A stretch of 64,000 nucleotides of DNA from DASPGQ01 sp035457705 (lineage in GTDB: Bacteria > Acidobacteriota > Vicinamibacteria > Marinacidobacterales > SMYC01): the NCBI GenBank assembly GCA_035457705.1, contig DATIBD010000022.1:112512-176511 (forward strand), given 5' to 3'. This document shows positions 1 to 10,300 of the stretch, one piece after another. Below the pieces are notes generated by a model. The model was not told the origin of the DNA. It searched no databases and saw only the letters and a program-made list of their open reading frames with translations. The position numbers were made by a program, and so were the translations under genes. Positions within the stretch are counted from its first letter, which is position 1; each line of letters starts with the position of its first letter.

Positions 1-914
1 GCGAGCTCGTCGTCGGGCCTCGCGAAGTGGTCCATGCCGATGGGCTCGTATCCCGCGGCGATGAGCTTCTCACGAACGATGGCGAAGAGCTCCATCTTCA
101 CGTCTCGGGACGGAAGCTCGTTCGGGTCCAGCTTGTTCTGATGGCCCTGGAGCCACGGCACATAGGCGAAGGAGTAGCAGGCGATGCGATCGACTCCGAG
201 ATCGAGGACGCGCTCCACTGTTTCTTCGAAGGTTTTCGGTGTCTGCAGGGGGAGGCCGTAAATCAAGTCGACGTTGATACCGGAATATCCGTGCGCACGG
301 GCATGCTCGACGACGGCACGGGTCTGTTCCGGGCTTTGAACGCGATGAATACGCTCCTGGACTTCGGTCGTAAAATCCTGAACTCCCATCGAAATGCGGT
401 TGAATCCGACGCTGGCCAGAACCTCGATGTGCTCGCGGGTCGTCACGCGCGGGTCGACCTCGATAGCCATTTCGCATCGTGGCAGGGGCTCGTAGCTCTC
501 CAGCAGTCGTTCCACGAGTGCTTTCAGATCAGGCGGCGCAAAGTAAGTCGGAGTGCCCCCTCCGAGGTGGAGTTGTGCGAACTCCCGCCGGTTCGGCGTC
601 CTCTCGGCGACCATCCCGATCTCCCGCTGGAGGAGCTCGAGGTAGGGCTCGGCCCGGTCGTGGTGCTCGGTAATGATGACGTGGCATCCGCAAAAGAGGC
701 ACCGCTCTTCGCAGAAGGGAAGGTGCATGTAGAGCGATAACGGCGCCTCGCCGAGCGCGTCCGCCTGCCGGAGCTTCTCTTCGTAGACCTCGACGCCGAC
801 CGACTCCGAGAACTCGACCGCCGTCGGATAGCTCGTATAACGTGGGCCCGGGCGATCGTATTGGTCGATCAGGCGGCGGATCGTATCCCTGTCTGCCGGT
901 ATCCCGTGGCTCAT
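1..914 (-). CDS. hemN: Oxygen-independent coproporphyrinogen III oxidase HemN (C-terminus beyond the window)
   Basis: Radical-SAM enzyme that decarboxylates coproporphyrinogen III to protoporphyrinogen IX without oxygen. Translating the minus strand from ATG 912-914 gives about 304 residues before the window edge. Near residue 65-75 lies MHLPFCEERCLFCGC, which has the CX3CX2CXC cluster pattern of HemN rather than the plain CX3CX2C of HemW. LHLGGGTPTYF, EVDPR, NRISMGVQDF and DLIYGLPLQT, all typical of the family, follow in order. The ATG overlaps the TGA of hemH (ATGA, 911-914), so the two are probably translationally coupled. The call rests on family motifs; the C-terminal domain is not visible. 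Confidence 0.93.
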   Translation of the reverse strand, partial: MSHGIPADRDTIRRLIDQYDRPGPRYTSYPTAVEFSESVGVEVYEEKLRQADALGEAPLSLYMHLPFCEERCLFCGCHVIITEHHDRAEPYLELLQREIGMVAERTPNRREFAQLHLGGGTPTYFAPPDLKALVERLLESYEPLPRCEMAIEVDPRVTTREHIEVLASVGFNRISMGVQDFTTEVQERIHRVQSPEQTRAVVEHARAHGYSGINVDLIYGLPLQTPKTFEETVERVLDLGVDRIACYSFAYVPWLQGHQNKLDPNELPSRDVKMELFAIVREKLIAAGYEPIGMDHFARPDDEL

Positions 915-1813
915 GCCTCCTCCTCGCGAACGACTTCTACCAGAGCCCGTACGAAGGCTGGATGCGCTTCGACGCAGGGAACGCGGACGAAGCGCTCGCC
1001 TCCCGCATCGAGAAACGTCTTCCGCCCGCGAATACCGATCTCCTCGACGGTCTCGAGCCCTTCCGTTGCGAAGCCCGGTGTCATGACCGCGACGCTCCGA
1101 GTCCCCGAGCGAGCGAGCCGTTCGAGGGTCTTCGCCGTAGACGGACCGATCCAGGGCTCGGGTCCGAACCGTGACTGGAACGCGAGGGTCGCTTTCTTCT
1201 CCGGCCAGCCGAGCCGGCCTAGCAGGGCGCGGAACGTCGCTTCGCAATCGCGTCGATACCGTCCGCCCTCCGCCCGATCGTAGCGCGCTGGTATTCCGTG
1301 GAAAGAGACGACGACATGCTCGGGTGTGTCCTCGCCGACGGCTCGCTCCCACAAATCGGCCTGAGCGTCCACGTAGCCCGAAGCATCGGCCCGAACGCCA
1401 CGCACGGTGGCCCTCTCCCCCACGAGCTTCTCGATGGTTCCGGTCGTAGAACCCGTCCGCTGCGGGAAGAGCGGGATTACCAGGCAGCCGTCGTCGAGCG
1501 TGCTCGCGAGCGAGGGCTCGCCGTAGCGGTAGGCGATCCGAACCTCGCGCGCGAGCGCGGCAGAAAGCGCCTCGGCGATCCGGCGGCTGCCGATGTGGAG
1601 CGGGGAGCCCTCGTCCGTCCAGATGGATCGGTATTGCTCGGCGACTTTCGAAGGACGCGAGGCGAGGATTCGCTTTAGAATCGGCGCCCACAGCCAGGTC
1701 GGGTAGTCGACAACCATCGGGTCGGAGAGAAACTCCGAGAGAAACGCGCGCACCGCGTCGGGCTCCGGGGCGCTCGTCGTCCCGAGATTCACGAGAACGA
1801 CGCTACGCCTCAT
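911..1813 (-). CDS. hemH: Ferrochelatase HemH
   Basis: Inserts iron into a porphyrin in the last step of heme synthesis (protoporphyrin or coproporphyrin branch). The 300-residue protein opens with RRSVVLVNLGTT, the classic ferrochelatase start. It carries VVVSFHGIP with the metal-binding His and MTPGFATEGLETVEEI with the conserved Glu. The frame is open further upstream, but ATG 1811-1813 is preceded by AAAGGAGC (minus strand, 1825-1832) at good spacing, so this start is chosen. At 300 residues it is slightly shorter than the usual 310-350. It is the first gene of a two-gene heme operon with hemN and is divergent from a multiheme cytochrome operon, a plausible consumer of its product. Confidence 0.93.
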   Translation of the reverse strand: MRRSVVLVNLGTTSAPEPDAVRAFLSEFLSDPMVVDYPTWLWAPILKRILASRPSKVAEQYRSIWTDEGSPLHIGSRRIAEALSAALAREVRIAYRYGEPSLASTLDDGCLVIPLFPQRTGSTTGTIEKLVGERATVRGVRADASGYVDAQADLWERAVGEDTPEHVVVSFHGIPARYDRAEGGRYRRDCEATFRALLGRLGWPEKKATLAFQSRFGPEPWIGPSTAKTLERLARSGTRSVAVMTPGFATEGLETVEEIGIRGRKTFLDAGGERFVRVPCVEAHPAFVRALVEVVREEEA

Positions 1814-1986
1814 GCGTGTTTCCCGCTCCTTTGGGTCGGATGGCGCACAGTGGGGCGTTTCGCGCCCCGTGGCCGGGAGATCTTTCCACGGCGCGCGGCT
1901 CAAGCTCTTGAGCAAAAGCGACCTCTCTCCTCATTCGCTCCTTGGAGTGATTTTTGCAGGTTTCGTACCAACTTCGCGTGTGATTC

Positions 1987-4083
1987 ATGACCGATAACAC
2001 ATCTTCGCGCATCGACCGTGCCCGGCAGTGGAGCCTCCTGCTCGCCAAGGCTACCTCAGTCTTCGTCGTCGCGATGACCCTGAGCGGGCTCTCCATCTGG
2101 GTGCTCCCGTTCAGCCGATCCAACCAAATGATCGTCTTCGCCCACACCCTGCTGGGCGTCGTCTTCTTCCTGCCGGTGAGCTACTACCTCGTCCGTCACT
2201 GGCTCACCTACCGCGGGCATCTGATGACGCACATCAAGCTCGCCGGCTACGCCGGGCTCTTCGTGCTGGCGCTTGCGAACGTGTCGGGGATGGTACTCAC
2301 GTTCCAGGCACTCTTCGGAACGCGGATCAGCTACTCCTGGGACGCCGTCCACATCGTCACGACCTTCGCCGTCATCGCTTTCGTCGCCCCGCACGTTCTC
2401 GCTATCGTGTTCCGCGACCGGCGGGCCCATCTCGCCGGAATCGCGACGGCCTTCGAGGCGGCGCGGTCGCACGGAAGGGCGGTCCTTCTCGTCTCTCTGA
2501 CTGTCGGCGCCGGCCTCGCGCTCGTCGTCTATGCCTACGAGCCCGTCGCGCTCACCGAGGAGCTGCCCCCCGACTACAGCTATGCCTACGGAACCGAGCG
2601 TCCGTTCGCGCCCTCGCTCGCCCTCACCGAGACCGGCAAAGCCTACGACACCCGTCTCCTCTCGGGCTCTCGGAGCTGCGGTACAGCCGGTTGCCACGAG
2701 GAGATCTTCGCCGAGTGGCAGGTCAGCGCGCACCGCTACGCCGCGATGGACGCGGCGTTCCAGAGCATCCAGCTCAACATGGCGGAGCAGAACGGTCCCA
2801 ACTCGACCCGCTACTGCGGAGGCTGCCACGATCCGATCTCGCTCTTCTCGGGCACCAAGAACCTCTTCACCGATCCGGCGAAGCTCACTGGGCTCGCGGG
2901 ATACGACGAGGGTGTCTCCTGCCTCTCGTGCCACGCCGTCCGCGAGGTAGACGTTCAGGGTAACGCCAATTACGTGATGGGCCGACCCACGCGGTATCTC
3001 CTCGAGCTCGAGTACGACGAGCACCCGTCGCCGGTCGTCGAGCTCGCCCGGAACTTCCTCATCCGCGCCTATCCGCGAGAGCACGTGAGCTCTCTCGGAA
3101 AGACACTCTTCAAGGCGCCCGAGTACTGCGCCGCCTGCCACAAACAGTTCGTCGACCAGGAGATCAACCGCGTCGGCTGGGTGCAGCTCCAAAACCAGTA
3201 CGACAACTGGAGGAAGAGCCGCTGGAACCACCCTGACGAACCGACGAAGACCATCGAGTGCCGCGAATGTCACATGCCTCTCGTCGCCTCGAGCGATCCG
3301 GCATCGGGGGACGAGGCGGACTACAACCGGAGCGCCTCCGATGCAAAGCACCGCAGCCACCGCTTTCTCGGTGCCAACCAGATGATGCCCGCGCTTCTCG
3401 AGCTCCCCGGCTGGGAACAGCACGTCGCGCTCATCGAGGCGTGGCTCAAGGGCGAGATCGCGATTCCCGAGATCGCCGACAAGTGGAGCCAGGGAGCGGC
3501 AGTGGGCATCGAGCTCGTGACCCCCGAGGCCGTCCGTCCCGGGGATACGATTCCGGTCCAGGTCGTGATCACTTCTAATAAGGTCGGCCACGATTACCCG
3601 ACCGGTCCTCTCGACATCATCCAGTCGTGGGTAGAGCTCGTGGTCACGAACGACGCGGGCGAGGTCGTGTTCTCCAGCGGAACCGTGGGCGAAGACGGCT
3701 TCATCGAGCCGGGAAGCTTCATCTTCAAGGCCGAGCCGGTCGACCAGTTCGGAAACCTCATCGACCGGCACAACCTCTGGGAGATGGTCGGCGTGCGCCA
3801 CCGCCGGGCACTCTTTCCCGGTTTTTCCGACACCGCATCGTACGATGTGGCCTGCCCCGACCTGTCCCGGGTCAAGAAGTCCTTCCCCGAGGGCCCGGTC
3901 GAGATTCCCGTTGCCGCCAGCGAGGCGCCGGGCCGACTGCATGTCCGCGCCCGCCTGCTGTACCGCAAGGTCGACCAATACCTCCTCAACTTCATGTACG
4001 GGAGCGAGAAGGGTTTGACGTCCCCGGTGACCGAGATGGCTCACGCATCGCGGGAAATCGAGGTGGCCGCGGGCGAGCGATGA
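1987..4083 (+). CDS. Membrane-anchored multiheme c-type cytochrome (cytochrome c554-like)
   Basis: A 698-residue protein. Residues 1-185 hold about five hydrophobic membrane segments. The rest should lie outside the cytoplasmic membrane and carries four CXXCH heme sites (CGGCH near 277, CLSCH near 312, CAACH near 381, CRECH near 425) plus an unusual CX4CH (CGTAGCH near 231). CGTAGCHEEIFAEWQVSAH resembles the first heme site and distal region of cytochrome c554/NrfA-like proteins. After residue 500 comes a beta-rich domain without hemes. The likely role is electron transfer between the quinone pool and a periplasmic or external partner; the partner is unknown. Its stop overlaps the next start (ATGA, 4080-4083). 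No clear Shine-Dalgarno precedes ATG 1987. Confidence 0.85.
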   Translation: MTDNTSSRIDRARQWSLLLAKATSVFVVAMTLSGLSIWVLPFSRSNQMIVFAHTLLGVVFFLPVSYYLVRHWLTYRGHLMTHIKLAGYAGLFVLALANVSGMVLTFQALFGTRISYSWDAVHIVTTFAVIAFVAPHVLAIVFRDRRAHLAGIATAFEAARSHGRAVLLVSLTVGAGLALVVYAYEPVALTEELPPDYSYAYGTERPFAPSLALTETGKAYDTRLLSGSRSCGTAGCHEEIFAEWQVSAHRYAAMDAAFQSIQLNMAEQNGPNSTRYCGGCHDPISLFSGTKNLFTDPAKLTGLAGYDEGVSCLSCHAVREVDVQGNANYVMGRPTRYLLELEYDEHPSPVVELARNFLIRAYPREHVSSLGKTLFKAPEYCAACHKQFVDQEINRVGWVQLQNQYDNWRKSRWNHPDEPTKTIECRECHMPLVASSDPASGDEADYNRSASDAKHRSHRFLGANQMMPALLELPGWEQHVALIEAWLKGEIAIPEIADKWSQGAAVGIELVTPEAVRPGDTIPVQVVITSNKVGHDYPTGPLDIIQSWVELVVTNDAGEVVFSSGTVGEDGFIEPGSFIFKAEPVDQFGNLIDRHNLWEMVGVRHRRALFPGFSDTASYDVACPDLSRVKKSFPEGPVEIPVAASEAPGRLHVRARLLYRKVDQYLLNFMYGSEKGLTSPVTEMAHASREIEVAAGER

Positions 4084-5864
4084 GGCTCGTCAAACGAAAG
4101 AAGCTCATGGCCCTTTACGGAGGCCTCGGACTCGGGGTAACCGTCGCCGGGGCGGGGGTCGTCCTCTGGCTCGAGCGCTCTTCCGCCGCCTACCGGCCGG
4201 GCGAGGACATCGAGGGGATCACGAGCACCCTCTCGCGCGATCTTCCCGAGGACCGCCCGTCGGTCGTTTTCGAGGACGTGACGAAGGCGTGGGGCGTCTC
4301 CTTTCAGCATTTCGGTGGAACCCGATCGACCCAGCTTCCCGAGGACATGGGGTCGGGGGCGGCGTTCGGCGATTTCGACAACGACGGCTATCCCGATCTA
4401 TACCTCGTCAACATCGCGGGGCCTTTGACAGCAGTTGCCCCGGAATGGACGGCCAGAAACCGCCTCTACCACAACGAAGGTGGCGGCCGGTTCCGCGACG
4501 TGAGTGAGCCTTTCGGTGTCGACGCCGCGATGGCGGGAATGGGCGCCGCCTGGGGTGATTTCGACGCCGACGGCTATCTCGACCTCGTCGTCACGGGCTT
4601 TTCTGAGCTGAAGCTCTTCCGGAACGTCGACGGGAGACGCTTCGACGATGTCACCGAGAGCACGGGTTTGTCCCAGCACCGTGGATTCTGGACGGGGGCG
4701 TCGTGGGGTGATTACGACGGAGACGGCGACCTCGACCTCTACGTCTGCGGCTACGTTCGATACGTCTTCCGCGCCGAGGATGCCTCCCGGGGAGCCCGCC
4801 AGTATCAAGCGGTCGTCCCCTACACACTCAACCCTTCTTCCTATCCACCCGAGAGAAACCTCTTGTTTCGCAACGAGGGCGACGGGAGGTTCACCGAGGT
4901 TGCGGAGGCGCTCGACGTTCACAACCCCGAAGGCCGGAGCCTCGCCGCCTCGTGGTGCGACTTCGACGAAGACGGCGATCTCGACCTCTACGTCGCGAAC
5001 GACGTCTCGGACAACGTGCTCTACCGGAACGGCGGAGAGGGAGGGTTCGAGGACGTTTCTCATCCCGCCTGGGTCGCCGACTATCGCGGTGCCATGGGAC
5101 TGGCGGTGGGTGATTGGGATCTCGACTCGGACCAGGATCTTTTCGTCACCCACTGGATGGCGCAGGAGAACGCGCTCTACTCGAACCTGAAGGTCGCCTT
5201 CGGCTCGGAGAGCGATTCCGAGGAGCTTCGCTTCATGGATGTGGCGGATACCTTCGGCCTCGGGCAGATCGCTCTCGACTACGTCGGCTGGGCGACGTTC
5301 TTCTTCGATTACGACAACGACGGCCGTCCCGATCTCTTCGTCGCGAACGGAAGCACCTTCCAGGACGAAGGCGCGCCGAGCGAGCTCGTGCCGATGACGA
5401 GCTCTTTGTTCTGGAACGGGGGTGTCGACCGGGGCTTTTTCGACCTCGCTCCCGTTTCCGGCAGGGCACTCGCCGAGCCCCACGTGACGCGAGGCGCGGC
5501 CGCCGCCGACATCGACCGGGACGGGGATCTCGATCTCGTGCTCGTGAACCACGGAGAGGCGGCCCTCGTGCTCAGGAACGACGGCGGCAACGGCCATGCC
5601 TGGCTCGACGTCGAGGTACGTTCCCGAGGGAAGAACCGGTTCGGCGTCGGTGCCAAGGTCTCGGTGTACATCGGCGAGAAGTTGCAGACGATCCACATCG
5701 GCGCCCAGGCCTCCTATCTTTCCCAGAACCCCTACACCGCGCACTTCGGCCTGGGCGAGAACGAACGCGTCGATAAGCTGACGGTGGTCTTCCCGGGCGG
5801 AGGCCGTGTGGAACGTGAAGACGTTCCGGTGCGACAACACCTCGTCATTGAGGAGCCGTCGTGA
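4080..5864 (+). CDS. FG-GAP/VCBS repeat protein with C-terminal ASPIC/UnbV domain
   Basis: A 594-residue exported beta-propeller-type protein. The start is ATG 4080, overlapping the cytochrome stop. An N-terminal hydrophobic stretch (MALYGGLGLGVTVAGAGVVL) acts as signal or anchor. Repeated calcium-binding style motifs follow: FGDFDNDGYPDLYLVN, WGDFDADGYLDLVV, WGDYDGDGDLDLYV, WCDFDEDGDLDLYVAN, FFDYDNDGRPDLFVAN and DIDRDGDLDLVLVN. The last 90 residues (FGVGAKVSVYIG, HFGLGENERVDKLTVVFP) match the ASPIC/UnbV domain of CRTAC1-like proteins. The molecular function of this family is not established. Coupling to the cytochrome suggests a shared extracytoplasmic complex, which is inference. Confidence 0.88.
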   Translation: MRLVKRKKLMALYGGLGLGVTVAGAGVVLWLERSSAAYRPGEDIEGITSTLSRDLPEDRPSVVFEDVTKAWGVSFQHFGGTRSTQLPEDMGSGAAFGDFDNDGYPDLYLVNIAGPLTAVAPEWTARNRLYHNEGGGRFRDVSEPFGVDAAMAGMGAAWGDFDADGYLDLVVTGFSELKLFRNVDGRRFDDVTESTGLSQHRGFWTGASWGDYDGDGDLDLYVCGYVRYVFRAEDASRGARQYQAVVPYTLNPSSYPPERNLLFRNEGDGRFTEVAEALDVHNPEGRSLAASWCDFDEDGDLDLYVANDVSDNVLYRNGGEGGFEDVSHPAWVADYRGAMGLAVGDWDLDSDQDLFVTHWMAQENALYSNLKVAFGSESDSEELRFMDVADTFGLGQIALDYVGWATFFFDYDNDGRPDLFVANGSTFQDEGAPSELVPMTSSLFWNGGVDRGFFDLAPVSGRALAEPHVTRGAAAADIDRDGDLDLVLVNHGEAALVLRNDGGNGHAWLDVEVRSRGKNRFGVGAKVSVYIGEKLQTIHIGAQASYLSQNPYTAHFGLGENERVDKLTVVFPGGGRVEREDVPVRQHLVIEEPS

Positions 5865-7387
5865 AGAGCTCTCTCGCCAGGCTGGTCCTCGTCTTCGCCG
5901 TCCTCTTCGGAGCGGTGAGCGTCTGGCGGTGGGCGCGGCGCGGGGCGCCGACGACGAGTGGCCCCGATGACGAAGCCCAGAGAATTCGGCGTTTCTGGCA
6001 AGCCTACGACGAAGCGACCCGGGCCCGTACCAGGCTTGATTACGTGCGTGCGGCGACTCTCTACCGGGAGGCTCTCGAGCTGGATCCGCAGCACGAAGAC
6101 GCTTTGTTTTACCTCGCCATCACGCTCGAGCAGACGGGAGCCTACCGGGAAGCGGCGGAGGTGCTCGGGCGACTCACGGGTCAGAACCCAGAGAGTGCGC
6201 GAGGCTGGTCGCAACTCGGCGCCGTGCTCGCGCGCCGATCGCCCGGAGCGGCGTTCGATCCGAAGGCCGCGGCGCAAGCCTTCCGCCAGGTCGAGGCGAT
6301 CAACCCGGAGCACAGCGGACCCTTCCTGAGCCTGGGAAGCCTAGCGCTCGAGCTCGGGAATCACGAAGAGGCCCTCGATCTCTTCCGGATCGCCGCCGAC
6401 ATGGGATCGCCCGAAGGCGCTTTCCGGGCCGGCCTCGTCGCGCACATGGAGGGCGATCCCGGCGCCGCCGCTTCATTCTTCCGCCGCGTTCTCGAAACGG
6501 ACGCGCGAGAACGGAGGATCGCGGGACGGGGCGCGGCGTCGGAAGGGGACGTCGAGGCGAACGCCAAGCTCACCCCGCTCGAGAGCGCCCGCATCCGTGC
6601 TCTCTGCTTCCTCTATTGGACGTACCGGAGAGCCGGAGGTTATCCGGAAGACCTCCCCCAAGGCGAGCGCGTCGGCCTGGCGGAGAGGCCGAGCGCGGCA
6701 CGAAAGGTGAAAGCGCGTCTCGTGCTCACGTCCGACATCTCCGGCAAACGGCTCGACGTCCACGGGCTCGACTACCCGGGCACCGTCGTGGACACCGCGG
6801 CCGCGGACGTCGACGGGGATGGGAGAGACGACGTGTTCGTTCTCGGCTGGAAGACGGGTGGCCGCCTCTTTCGCAACCTCGGGACCTCGTTCGAAGACGT
6901 GACCCTGAAGGCCGGCCTCGAAGGTGTCGGGGGAGACGGTCTGAGCGCCATCTTCTTCGACTTCGACCGTGATTCCGACGCCGATCTTCTCGTCACCGCT
7001 CACGCGCCCCTTTCGCTTTCGCTGCTCCGTCTGCTCGAGCCCGAGCGACGCGCCACGACGCTCACGCCGCGCCTGTTTCGTAACGACTCCGAGAACGGCT
7101 TCGGCTTCGTCGAGGTCACCACCGAGACGGGCCTCGATCGCCACTACGGGGTCGTCGAGGCACGGGCCCACGATGTTGACGGGGACGGGTTTTTCGATCT
7201 CCTCTTCGCCATGGGAGCCCTCGAGGCCGCTCACCTCGAGCCGAGCCTCGTGCTGCGGAATCGAGAAGGAAAAGGCTTCGAGGAATGGGCCTACCTCCCG
7301 TCCATCGACGAGCCCCAACGAAGTCTCGGCGTGAGAGTCGCGGCCGACGACGCGATCGAGCTTCTCGTCGCGGGACCCGCCCCGTGA
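5861..7387 (+). CDS. TPR plus FG-GAP repeat protein
   Basis: A 508-residue protein starting at GTG 5861, which overlaps the previous stop as GTGA. The N-terminus (SLARLVLVFAVLFGAVSVWRW) is a signal anchor. Residues 40-220 contain TPR units (YVRAATLYREALELDPQHEDALFYLA and following). The C-terminal half contains FG-GAP motifs DVDGDGRDDVFVLGW, FDFDRDSDADLLV and DVDGDGFFDLLFAMG. No ASPIC domain is visible. It is a scaffold or binding protein by architecture, with unknown ligand. The tight packing with both neighbours argues for one functional unit. Confidence 0.83.
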   Translation: MKSSLARLVLVFAVLFGAVSVWRWARRGAPTTSGPDDEAQRIRRFWQAYDEATRARTRLDYVRAATLYREALELDPQHEDALFYLAITLEQTGAYREAAEVLGRLTGQNPESARGWSQLGAVLARRSPGAAFDPKAAAQAFRQVEAINPEHSGPFLSLGSLALELGNHEEALDLFRIAADMGSPEGAFRAGLVAHMEGDPGAAASFFRRVLETDARERRIAGRGAASEGDVEANAKLTPLESARIRALCFLYWTYRRAGGYPEDLPQGERVGLAERPSAARKVKARLVLTSDISGKRLDVHGLDYPGTVVDTAAADVDGDGRDDVFVLGWKTGGRLFRNLGTSFEDVTLKAGLEGVGGDGLSAIFFDFDRDSDADLLVTAHAPLSLSLLRLLEPERRATTLTPRLFRNDSENGFGFVEVTTETGLDRHYGVVEARAHDVDGDGFFDLLFAMGALEAAHLEPSLVLRNREGKGFEEWAYLPSIDEPQRSLGVRVAADDAIELLVAGPAP

Positions 7388-10300
7388 CGGCTGCGGCCCT
7401 CGTGGTCTTCGCGCTTCTCCAGACTGGGGAGAGCCTTCAGCGCGATCGGAACCTCGGGAAGGCCTATTACGAGCGCGGGGAATACGCCCTCGCCGTCGAA
7501 GCCTTCGAGCGGGTGATCGCGCTCGAAGCCGCCTCGGGGCGCGATTACTTCAACGCCGGAATGGCGTATCTGCAAAACCAGGACGACGATCGGGCCCTCG
7601 CCGCACTCAGCACGGCGCGGCAGATAGAGCCTGCCCTCGTGGAGGTCGATTTCGGCCTCGGCGTCCTGCATAAGCGGGCTCAGCGATACCCCCTGGCCCG
7701 CGACGCCTTTCAGCGCGTCTTGGCGCGAGACCCCGACGATCCCTGCACGTGGTTCAACCTCGGTGCGGTGAGCTTTTCCATCGGCCACATCGACGAGGCG
7801 GCCGAGGCCTTCCGGCGGGTGCTCGCCATCGGTCACCCCCGGGGGCAGAACTTCTACGTAAGCGCGCTCTTTCGCTACGCGGGTATGCTCGCGCGGGCGG
7901 GAAATCAGGACGAGGCGCGCCAGTATCTTGCCGAGTTCGAGTCGCTCCGGCAAGAAATGCCGAGCGTCTCGCTCACGCCTGCGGCACTCGAGAACGGCCG
8001 TTACGGCCGGGTGGAGCTTCCCCCGAGCCCGAGCCCCGCGGAAGAATTAGCCCCCGGACAATCGAGGCTCGGGCGAGGAGGAGAATTGCCCGTGCCGGAG
8101 TGTGACACCGTCTCGCCTCCCGCTCTCGGGGATTTCGACGGCGATGGCCTGACCGACGCGTTTCTCGCCTCGCCCTGCGGCGCGGATCGCCTGTATCGAA
8201 CGACGGGCCGCGGCCGTCTCGAAGACGTGACCGGAAGCGCGGGCCTCGGCGCGTCACGACAGAGCCTCGGCGCGTTGTTCATCGACTATCTGAACTCGGG
8301 CTTGCCCGCGCTCTACGTCTGGGGAAGCGATGAGCACCATCTCTACCGGAACGAGGACGGACGTTTCGAGGACGTGACTCGGACCGCCGGGTTTTCGGCG
8401 GTTGCGCCGCCCTCGACGGCGGTGACGCTGGACTTCGACAACGACGGCCAGCTCGATGTGCTCGTCGGCGGCCCGCAGGACCGCCTCTCCGCGCTTCGGA
8501 ACGATGGCGACGGTAGCTTCACCGAAACGTCCGTTTCCGACGCGAGCCCGTCGGGGACCATCGCTCGAGTCGCGGCGGCGGACTTCGATCAAGACGGTTT
8601 CACCGACGTCCTCGTCGCCCGCGGCGAGGCGGCACCGCCCCTCTTGCTCGTGAACGACGGCGGCTCGTTCCGTGCCACGACCTTGCCCGTCTCAGGCCCA
8701 TACGGCCAGACGATCGATCTCGTCGATTTCGATCGCGACTCCTGGATCGACGTAGCGCTCTCGGGCGACCCGAGCTCCGAGGCTCGTTTCTTGCGAAACC
8801 GCTGGGGCGTTCTAGGAAGCCTGACGAGAGCTCCCGCCATCTCGGGGCCGCTCGTTCCTCTCGACGGAGACGCCGACGGGGCGGTCGACTTCCTCTTCTC
8901 GGGCGGGCGTCTTCTTTCCTACCGATTCGGGGGCGGATTCGAAGAACGCGCGATCTCGATGGCGGGCCGGCTGGCGGCTTCGCCCGTGGCCGCCGATCTC
9001 GAGGGCGAGGGAAACCTGACCGTGCTCATACCCGGGACGAGCGGCAAAACGATCGCTCTCGTCCGAGTCAAACCGGAGAACACGAATTTCGTCCGGATCA
9101 CCCTTCTGGGCAAACGGACGAATCGGCTGGCCACCGGGTCGCTCATCGAGCTCAAAGCGGGCCGCTTCTACCTCAAGCTCATCTACCCCGGGCATCCCGT
9201 CACGCTCTTCACCGGGAACCGCGAGCGTCTGGACGTCATCCGGGTGAGCTGGACCAATGGCGTCATACAGAACGTAATCGACGTGGAGACGGGGCAGGCA
9301 CTTCGCATCGAAGAGGAGGAGCGACAGTCCAGCTCCTGCCCCTTTCTCTATGTCTGGGACGGCGAGAGGTTTCGGTTCCTGACCGACGTCGTGGGCCGGG
9401 CCCCTCTGGGGGAAGTGTTGCCGGACGGGAGCCTTCTCACACCCTATCCCGAGGACTACGTCCGCGTCCCCCCGGGCACGATGGCGGAGCGCAACGGAGA
9501 GCTCGTGTTCCAGGTGACGGAAGAGCTCCGAGAGCTCGCGTACCTCGATGCGGTCGAGCTCGTCGCCGTCGATCGGCCGCGAGGCGTGGAGATCTTCGCC
9601 AACGAGAGATTCTCGTCACCCCCCTTCGAGCCCTTCCGCCTCTACGCCATCGGTGAGCGGCACGCACCGAGCGCGGCGACGAACGGCCTCGGAGACGACG
9701 TTATTTCCCATGTCGGACGGCGCGACGGCACCTACGCACCGGGAGTCGTGCCGTATCGGGTTCCCGGCTTTGCCCGAGACCAGGTGCTCGAGCTTCGGGC
9801 TCCCTCGACCGTCGACGGGGATCGTCTCTGGCTCTTCCTTTCCGGCTGGGTGTACTGGCCGAGCTCGAGCAGCATGAAGGCGCTGTCGGCAAGCGAGACG
9901 TTCACACCCGAGCCTCCCCGGCTCGAGGTCCCGGACCGAAGCGGTGGGTGGCGTACCGCGATCGACGATCTCGGCCTTCCTTCGGGCTCGGGGCGGACGA
10001 TCGTCGCCGATCTCTCGAATCGCCTCGTTGAGGAGGACCGGCGAGTGCGCATCGTGACAAACTTCGAGGTCTACTGGGACGAGGCGTTCTTTGCCCAGCC
10101 GGCTTCCGAGCAGGAGCGCGCGTCGCACTCGATCGCGCCTTTCTCGGCCGAGCTCCACTTTCGCGGGTTTTCCCGAGTGAGTCGCCGAAGCCGCTCCGAA
10201 CCCGAGCGGTACGACTACGAAAATCTCCTGACCGAAGCCCCGTGGAACGCCACCGAAGGCTCATACACGCGTTACGGTGAACGAGTGGATCTCATCCTCG

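Noticed and set aside
2056..4044. Very long open frame antisense to the cytochrome gene
   Set aside because: High-GC codon bias opens the opposite frame; the plus-strand product has heme motifs and the antisense product matches nothing. The same applies to long antisense frames at 4398-5840, 12130-13281, 13947-14795, 19111-20460 and 55196-56581.
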